Position numbers and translations under genes: made by a program
The notes under the pieces: generated by a model
The model's input: only the letters and a program-made list of their open reading frames with translations
What the model was told of the DNA's origin: nothing
Databases searched by the model: none
In this document: in pieces, positions 37,871 to 43,479 of the stretch
How positions within the stretch are numbered: the first letter of the stretch is position 1
How the letters are laid out: the number at the start of each line of letters is the position of its first letter
Origin: Nitrospinaceae bacterium
Lineage (GTDB): Bacteria; Nitrospinota; Nitrospinia; Nitrospinales; VA-1
Length of the DNA: 43,479 nucleotides
Assembly: GCA_023271875.1 (NCBI GenBank)
Contig: JALPWY010000011.1
Span: 1 to 43,479 of the forward strand
Reading direction: 5' to 3'

Positions 37871-40800
37871 TGAAGCTGATCGACCAATCTATACGTAACT
37901 ACCATTCTGTTACTGTAATGATAGCCCTCACAGCGGTGGTAGGTGTCATTTGTTTCAACACTCTTCCTCGTCAACTTACACCTACGGTTGACAAGCCCCT
38001 TATAGAAGTTCGCACAGAATATATTGGCTTATCTCCAAATGAAGTAGAACGCAATATCACCCGTCGTCTGGAAGAGCAACTAGAGTCAGTCGAGGGTTTA
38101 AAGAAAATGACCTCTCGCAGTCAGCATGGTTTGAGTACGATAACCCTAGAGTTCGAGTGGGGTACGGATAAGAACATTGCGATGATCGATGTTAATAATA
38201 AACTTCAGCAAGTGAAAGATCTCCCAGTACTTTCGGACAAACCCACCCTTAAAAGCGTGTCTACCGATAACTCAAATCCAATCATGTGGATTGTTTTTGA
38301 TAAACCAGACCCACAAATGCCGAAAATAAATCAGAATTATATGTATGAAATTGGAAAGGATATTGTTATCCCGGCACTACGCAGAGTTACTGGGATAGCG
38401 GACGTTTGGCATTTTGGTGGGGAAGAAAGAGAAATGCGGGTTGAATTTAATCCCTATAGTATTGCCCGCTTGCGGCTCACTTACGATGAAATTATTAAAC
38501 GACTAAGGGATGAAAACCAGAATACTCGAGCAGGATTTCACGATGAAGAAGGAAGGGCTTACACGGTACGTGCGTTAGGAGAGTTTTCTAGTGCTAGTGA
38601 AATTATGGAAACAGTTATAAGGCGAGATGGAGATCATACGGTTAGAGTGAAAGATTTTGCGGTTGTGGAGGACAGCTACAAGAGAACAGACTCTCTGGTC
38701 CGTATCAGTGGTGAATTATCTAACGGATTTGGTGTGATTCGAAAGGCAGGGGCTAATGTGGTAGAGACCTGCAATGAAGCAGCAAAAATGGTAGATAAAT
38801 TGAACAAGGAGCTACTAAATCGAGGAATTCCACTCAAGCTGAAAATTGTTTATAAGGATGTAGATTACATAGATGAATCAATGCGACTGGTCAAGTCGAA
38901 CCTTAGTATTGGAGCTATGTTAGCTGTTGCAGTTCTATTGTTATTTTTGGGGTCGGTACGTTCCGTCCTTATTATCGCCATAAGTATTCCCGTCACCTTG
39001 GTGGCGGTGTTTATTATTCTTAAAATTTTGGGCCGTAGTATTAATATTATTTCTCTTGCGGGTATGGCATTCGCTGTTGGCATGGTGGTGGATAATTCCA
39101 TTGTTGTCCTAGAAAATATTTATCGTCATCTTACTATGCGAAAAGGTGTGTTTAAGGCGGCTTATGATGGCGCGGCTGAGGTCTGGGGGGCGGTACTTGC
39201 TTCTACACTAACTACTTTGGCAGTATTTGTTCCGATCGTTTTTATTGAAGAGGAAGCAGGTCAGATGTTTCGGGATATTGCGATCACCATTAGCGGCAGT
39301 ATTGCGTTATCTTTAATTGTTTCGATTACAGTAATCCCAACTTTAACTACTTTGTTGATTCGTCTTAATCCGGGAGAGGTTTATGAGCCAGGGTTTCTTC
39401 ATCGTACATTACTTCGTCCGATAGTTCTTCTCGGTTCAAAGATACTTAAGGTATACGCAGCACTCATGAGACGTCTGTTGGATAAATCGGTTACAGGCAT
39501 CGTTGGGAAAATTGGGGTAATAGGTGGGATCATTGCGGTATTGATATGGAGTATCACTATTCTTCCCGAAAAAGACTACCTTCCTTATGGCAACACAAAT
39601 ATGGTTTTTATGTTGATCGAGCCAGTGGCTGGGGTGCCAGCCGAAACAAACATGAATTATTTTGCGCCTTATGAAGATAAGATTGTTGGAATGGAGGATG
39701 TGGACCGTAATTTTACTGTGTTTGCACCTCGATTTAACGGCGGTGGTGCCATTGTAAAAAGGGGTTTAGCTTCGGGACAGCGCGGAGAAGTTAAAATGGC
39801 TATCAAGGCTAGAGAAATGGGAAAAGAGATTTTTAAGATTCCTGGATATAGATTTGCTTTCGCAGTACAAAGGCCAATATTTCGTTCCGCTGACAAAACA
39901 TTCCAGGTAGAAATTACTGGTCCTGATATTCAAAAACTAAAAAGTATCGCATTGGATTTGATTGGGAAATTATCAGGTAGTGAAGGTGTGCATTCAGTCA
40001 GGCCGGAATTCAAATTTGGCAACCCAGAGTTAAAGTTTATTCCGCGTCGCGAACAGGCGTCAAGGCTTAATATGGGAATGAATGAAATGGGAGATATTAT
40101 TGAGTCACTTAATGCGGGGAAATACTTGGGCGAATATAACGATCAAGGGGAGCCCATTGATTTTGTCCTAGTGCAGAGAAAGAAAGAAACCAAGCTTGGT
40201 TTGAATGATTATCAGGATCTTCCTGTTTGGACTGACGAAAATAAGATGACACATTTAGGTCACTTAGCAGATATTGAAGTGGATGCTGGCCCCGCTCGTA
40301 TCGATCACATAGAGAAAGAACGTGCTATCGTTCTAAGAGTTCAGGTTAAAAAAGATTTTCCAATGCAACAGGTGATAGATCGGATTGAGAGAGAACAATT
40401 AGTTCCGATCAGACAAACTTTAGATGAAGATTTTGGGTTAGGTGTAGGGGGTGCGGCAGATGAACTTGCCTCGACACAAAGATCTCTTCTGAATAGTTTT
40501 TATTATGCAGTGGGGTTTATTTATCTTTTATTGGTGGCCTTGTTCGCTTCTTTTTTACACCCATTAATCGTAATGTTCACAGTCATTCTTGCAGTGTCTG
40601 GATCATTCTTGGGGATTGTTGGTAATAATGTTTTACAAAGACAAAATATCTTAGATATTCTTAGAGAGTGGAAAGTTTCTGATGCAGAGGTTCTTGCTGG
40701 AAGCTGGAATTGGATTACATTCGATATATTAACTCAGCTAGGAATTATTATTCTTGCGGGCATAGTTGTTAATAACGCTATCCTCATCATCCATCAGATG

Positions 40801-41142
40801 CTCAATAATATTAAATTAGGCATGGACGAGAGAGAAGCACTTTTGAAGTCTTGTGAAACAAGACTAAGGCCTATCATGATGACAGTTATTTCCAGTATAT
40901 TTGGAATGATTCCACTGGCCTTAGGCGAAGGAGCCGGCACTGAACTTTATCGAGGTATGGGTACCGCCTTGATTGGTGGCTTGGGGGTGTCTGCGATATT
41001 TACACTTTTTTTAGTTCCCATTCTTTTGTCTCTCCTTATGGATATTGGTTATCATACTCATCAAGACGATCTTGTAAAAGATTCCCTCGTAGATCCAAGA
41101 GAAGTTAGCACGTCGGGTGTACCCGCAGAATCGAACACTTAG
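37870..41142 (+). CDS. RND efflux transporter permease (AcrB/HAE family)
   Basis: 1090 aa; 'VEVRTEYIGLSPNEVERNITRRLEEQLESVEGLKKMTS...AGMAFAVGMVVDNSIVVLENIYRH...GIVVNNAILIIHQMLNN...LRPIMMTVISSIFGMIPLALGEGAGTELYRGMGTALIGGL'. ATG overlaps the TGA of the adaptor gene by 1 nt. Confidence 0.96.
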   Translation: MKLIDQSIRNYHSVTVMIALTAVVGVICFNTLPRQLTPTVDKPLIEVRTEYIGLSPNEVERNITRRLEEQLESVEGLKKMTSRSQHGLSTITLEFEWGTDKNIAMIDVNNKLQQVKDLPVLSDKPTLKSVSTDNSNPIMWIVFDKPDPQMPKINQNYMYEIGKDIVIPALRRVTGIADVWHFGGEEREMRVEFNPYSIARLRLTYDEIIKRLRDENQNTRAGFHDEEGRAYTVRALGEFSSASEIMETVIRRDGDHTVRVKDFAVVEDSYKRTDSLVRISGELSNGFGVIRKAGANVVETCNEAAKMVDKLNKELLNRGIPLKLKIVYKDVDYIDESMRLVKSNLSIGAMLAVAVLLLFLGSVRSVLIIAISIPVTLVAVFIILKILGRSINIISLAGMAFAVGMVVDNSIVVLENIYRHLTMRKGVFKAAYDGAAEVWGAVLASTLTTLAVFVPIVFIEEEAGQMFRDIAITISGSIALSLIVSITVIPTLTTLLIRLNPGEVYEPGFLHRTLLRPIVLLGSKILKVYAALMRRLLDKSVTGIVGKIGVIGGIIAVLIWSITILPEKDYLPYGNTNMVFMLIEPVAGVPAETNMNYFAPYEDKIVGMEDVDRNFTVFAPRFNGGGAIVKRGLASGQRGEVKMAIKAREMGKEIFKIPGYRFAFAVQRPIFRSADKTFQVEITGPDIQKLKSIALDLIGKLSGSEGVHSVRPEFKFGNPELKFIPRREQASRLNMGMNEMGDIIESLNAGKYLGEYNDQGEPIDFVLVQRKKETKLGLNDYQDLPVWTDENKMTHLGHLADIEVDAGPARIDHIEKERAIVLRVQVKKDFPMQQVIDRIEREQLVPIRQTLDEDFGLGVGGAADELASTQRSLLNSFYYAVGFIYLLLVALFASFLHPLIVMFTVILAVSGSFLGIVGNNVLQRQNILDILREWKVSDAEVLAGSWNWITFDILTQLGIIILAGIVVNNAILIIHQMLNNIKLGMDEREALLKSCETRLRPIMMTVISSIFGMIPLALGEGAGTELYRGMGTALIGGLGVSAIFTLFLVPILLSLLMDIGYHTHQDDLVKDSLVDPREVSTSGVPAESNT

Positions 41143-41149
41143 TAAAGCT

Positions 41150-41824
41150 TCAAAGCTTAAACTGCTCCCAAGTTTTTGGTTCTGGAGCAGTCAGTGTGAT
41201 TTCTTCATTTGAAACGGGGTGACTAAAAACCAATTTGTGGGCATAGAGAGCAATTTCTTGATTTGGCAGAGGTTCTGGTGCCCCATACTTCACATCACCT
41301 ATGATGGGGTGGCCGATGAATGCCATCTGTGCTCTAATTTGGTGAAATCGCCCTGTAGAAAGAGATACTTCAAGTAGAGTTTTTTTTTCTAGGGAGTTGA
41401 TAACTTTATATGATAATTCCGAGCGTTTTGCAGCAGGTGTTTCTCTAGGAAAAACGGTAGCTCTTAGCGACTTTTCCTTTCGAAGGTAATGTACGAGAGT
41501 GGTATGTTCTTCTTTTAATTCACCAAGGACAATCGCCCTGTAGTGTTTTTTTGGGGTTCCTTCTCGAAATTGTTTAGAAAGTCGAGAGGCCGCTTTTGAA
41601 GTACGAGCAAACAGGACAACACCAGAGACATTACGATCTAAGCGATGCACTAGCCCCAAAAAAATATTATTCGGCTTATTATACTTTTCATTAATCCACT
41701 GGCGGGTTTGGTTAATTAATGACTCATCCGTATTACGGTCGGGTTGTGTCAGAAGTCCCGCTGGTTTGGTTACAGCTATAAGGTGGTTGTCAATATAGAT
41801 AATTCTATCGATAGGGTGGGTCAC
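41150..41824 (-). CDS. RluA-family pseudouridine synthase
   Basis: 'LVHRLDRNVSGVVLFARTSKAASRLSKQF...KHYRAIVLG...LSTGRFHQIRAQMAFIGHPIIGDVKYGA'. Confidence 0.93.
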   Translation of the reverse strand: MTHPIDRIIYIDNHLIAVTKPAGLLTQPDRNTDESLINQTRQWINEKYNKPNNIFLGLVHRLDRNVSGVVLFARTSKAASRLSKQFREGTPKKHYRAIVLGELKEEHTTLVHYLRKEKSLRATVFPRETPAAKRSELSYKVINSLEKKTLLEVSLSTGRFHQIRAQMAFIGHPIIGDVKYGAPEPLPNQEIALYAHKLVFSHPVSNEEITLTAPEPKTWEQFKL

Positions 41825-42474
41825 ACACTAGAATTCTTAATTAATTTTTCAACATACTCAGGCGTCACAATCCCTCCAGATATCACGTACTTAATGCCCT
41901 CTTCGACTGTCATATCTAGTGTAATAAACTCGCTAGGGTCAGCGAGAATAACGAATCCTGAAGTTGGGTTCGGTGTGGTGGGTATAAAAACCTTCATATG
42001 GTTGTCACTTGTAAGGCGTCGAAGTTCTCCACTGGTTTCCCCTGTAACAAAGGCTATTGCGTGAGCTCCTTTTCTTGGAAACTCAATGAGTATCACTTTA
42101 GTGAATGACTTTGTGTCCATTGTTGCAAACGAAGATACGACTTGCTTAGTTCCTTTATAAATACGCCGGACAAAAGGAATCTTCCCAATAATTTCTTCCC
42201 ATAAATGAAGTATTTTTTTTCCAAATATATTGGTGGTCACTGCGCCAGCAAGAAATACAATAACAAAGGTCATGACTACCCCCAGAAAAGGAATGCGGTA
42301 CCCCTCTGGAATAGGAGCGCCCAGCAAGATCAACCAATGAGTGAAAACAGGAGATAACGCATCGAGGCTTTTGAAGAGGAAGCTGAGAATGAAGATAGTA
42401 AGAGCAATAGGAAGGGTTATCAAAAATCCAGTCAAAAAAATATTTCGAAGACGTCGATTAAAATTTATAAACAC
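41821..42474 (-). CDS. DUF502 family membrane protein
   Basis: 'LRNIFLTGFLITLPIALTIFILSFLFKSLDAL...PFVRRIYKGTKQVV...VILIEFPRKGAHAIAFVTGE...VFIPTTPNPTSGFVILADPSEFITLDMTVEEGIKYVISGG'. Confidence 0.92.
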   Translation of the reverse strand: MFINFNRRLRNIFLTGFLITLPIALTIFILSFLFKSLDALSPVFTHWLILLGAPIPEGYRIPFLGVVMTFVIVFLAGAVTTNIFGKKILHLWEEIIGKIPFVRRIYKGTKQVVSSFATMDTKSFTKVILIEFPRKGAHAIAFVTGETSGELRRLTSDNHMKVFIPTTPNPTSGFVILADPSEFITLDMTVEEGIKYVISGGIVTPEYVEKLIKNSSV

Positions 42475-42644
42475 AAAATATCCGTAAAAAAGTGATGGGA
42501 CGGGTAACCACTATGAAGCAATTATCTGATAGTGTTGCGGAAAAATTTTTCTTACATTATATAGTGATACGGGCGTAAGGCAAGTCTCGCTGAAAAGGGG
42601 TCTTTCTCTATGTCAGAGTGATGATTCACAGGTATCAAGCCCTT

Positions 42645-43212
42645 TTAATTGCCGCTTATTTTGTAGACTACCCCCAGAAGATCATCGGAAAGATAAAGCT
42701 CTCCTTCGGGGGAGTATTCTATGTCGACCGGTCTACCACGTGGAGAACCATTTTTTTTCAACCACCCACTTATAAAGTCTTCATGAGAAACAATATTACC
42801 CATCGAATCGAGTTTTAGACGGATCACTTTGTAGCCGGCAGGAATAGATCTGTTCCATAGAACCATGAAACGCGATAAATACGCTGTGGTTATAGCGTTT
42901 TGGCAGAGTTCCTTTTTGATAAAAAGAAAGCCCAAGTGGAGCCATGTGGGCAGTGAAGGTATAGGCAGGAGCTTCAGTTTTTAAACAGTTAAAACTTTTT
43001 CCAAAATCTTGATCAAAGGTTTTGGTTTCATAACAGTAAGGCCAACCATAGTGTTTTCCCTGGTGGATAATGTTCAGTTCCTTCTCGGGATGATGGTCAC
43101 CCAGCATGTCACGCCCGTTGTTAACACCCCACAATTCACCAGAGTATAGAAAAAAATCTGGTGCACTATTGATGCTCAGTTCTGCTAGAATACCGCTTGC
43201 AAGAGTTCGCAA
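42645..43212 (-). pseudogene. PQQ-dependent (sorbosone/aldose) sugar dehydrogenase remnant: 5'-truncated and frameshifted
   Basis: Two overlapping ORFs join as '...SGELWGVNNGRDMLGDHHPEKELNIIHQGKHYGWPYCY...APLGLSFYQKGTLPKRYNHSVFIAFHGS | WNRSIPAGYKVIRL...GRPVDIEYSPEGELYLSDDLLGVVYKISGN'. One extra base (T on +, 42858) disrupts 'FHGSWNRS'. Confidence 0.8.
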
Positions 43213-43232
43213 TAACGGGAAACCAAAAAATT

Positions 43233-43305
43233 GGGGCTGTGGCGCAGCTGGGAGCGCGCTTGCATGGCATGCAAGAGGTCGCGGGTTCGAGCCCCGCTAG
43301 CTCCA
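43233..43305 (+). tRNA. tRNA-Ala (anticodon GGC), CCA not encoded
   Basis: Acceptor GGGGCTG/TAGCTCC (G-T pairs at two positions), anticodon stem CTTGC-ATGGCAT-GCAAG, T arm GCGGG-TTCGAGC-CCCGC, discriminator A. Confidence 0.92.
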
Positions 43306-43420
43306 CTTTTAAATACCATTGCCATGTATTTTAACGTGAGGTATAACCATGGTAAATTTTCCAAAAAGATATTTAGTAATTCGATCCGACTCAATTGTTC
43401 ACAAAAAAAGGAGGAGTCCT

Positions 43421-43479
43421 GTGAAAAAAATTGCTTACTTTTTAATAGTTGGTTTGGCTATTACAGCCCTTCAAGCTAC
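43421..43479 (+). CDS. Start of a putative exported protein, truncated by the window end
   Basis: AAAAGGAGGAGTCCT-GTG; translates to MKKIAYFLIVGLAITALQAT, a typical signal peptide, after a strong Shine-Dalgarno. Confidence 0.65.
   Translation, partial: MKKIAYFLIVGLAITALQA

Noticed and set aside
41145-41158. AAGCTTcaAAGCTT between convergent genes as a terminator hairpin
   Set aside because: A 2-nt loop is not feasible and there is no T-run; it is just two HindIII-like palindromes.
43106-43300. ORF 43106..43300 (+), '...GCGAAGSALAWHARGRGFEPR'
   Set aside because: Its end is a translation of the tRNA-Ala gene, a common spurious ORF.
1-43479. CRISPR arrays, transposases, integrases, toxin-antitoxin or retron-like systems
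   Set aside because: No regularly spaced repeats and no recognisable proteins of these classes in the translations provided.

Overview
AT-rich bacterial window (43.5 kb). About 0-32 kb is a surface-polysaccharide/glycoconjugate biosynthesis locus with mosaic gene orientation. It contains several GT2 and GT4 glycosyltransferases, a Wzx-type flippase, a WecA/MraY-family lipid-carrier transferase, dTDP-sugar genes (rfbD, rfbA, rfbB, but no visible rfbC), a WbpA-like UDP-HexNAc 6-dehydrogenase, a CapE-like 4,6-dehydratase, a DegT-family aminotransferase, SAM methyltransferases, an L-2-hydroxyglutarate oxidase (LhgO), and four large multi-TM GT-C/DUF2079-type proteins, two of them fused to C-terminal TPRs. 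From about 32.6 kb the content is more ordinary: a TPR+FGE-sulfatase-domain protein, an acyl-CoA ligase, a SAM methyltransferase, an RND adaptor/permease pair, an RluA-type pseudouridine synthase, a DUF502 protein, a frameshifted and truncated PQQ-type sugar dehydrogenase remnant, tRNA-Ala(GGC), and the start of an exported protein. The most interesting observations are (i) LhgO among wbpA/wbpE-like genes, suggesting recycling of the L-2-hydroxyglutarate made by a WbpB-type reaction; (ii) two GT-C+TPR fusions in a locus with no obvious Wzy or WaaL; (iii) a 15-G homopolymer inside a decayed zinc-ribbon methyltransferase ORF; and (iv) a Cys4-type insertion in an SDR epimerase. No CRISPR array, transposase or integrase was recognised. 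I cannot show that a wholly new system is present. All family calls are from reading translations by eye; no searches were run.
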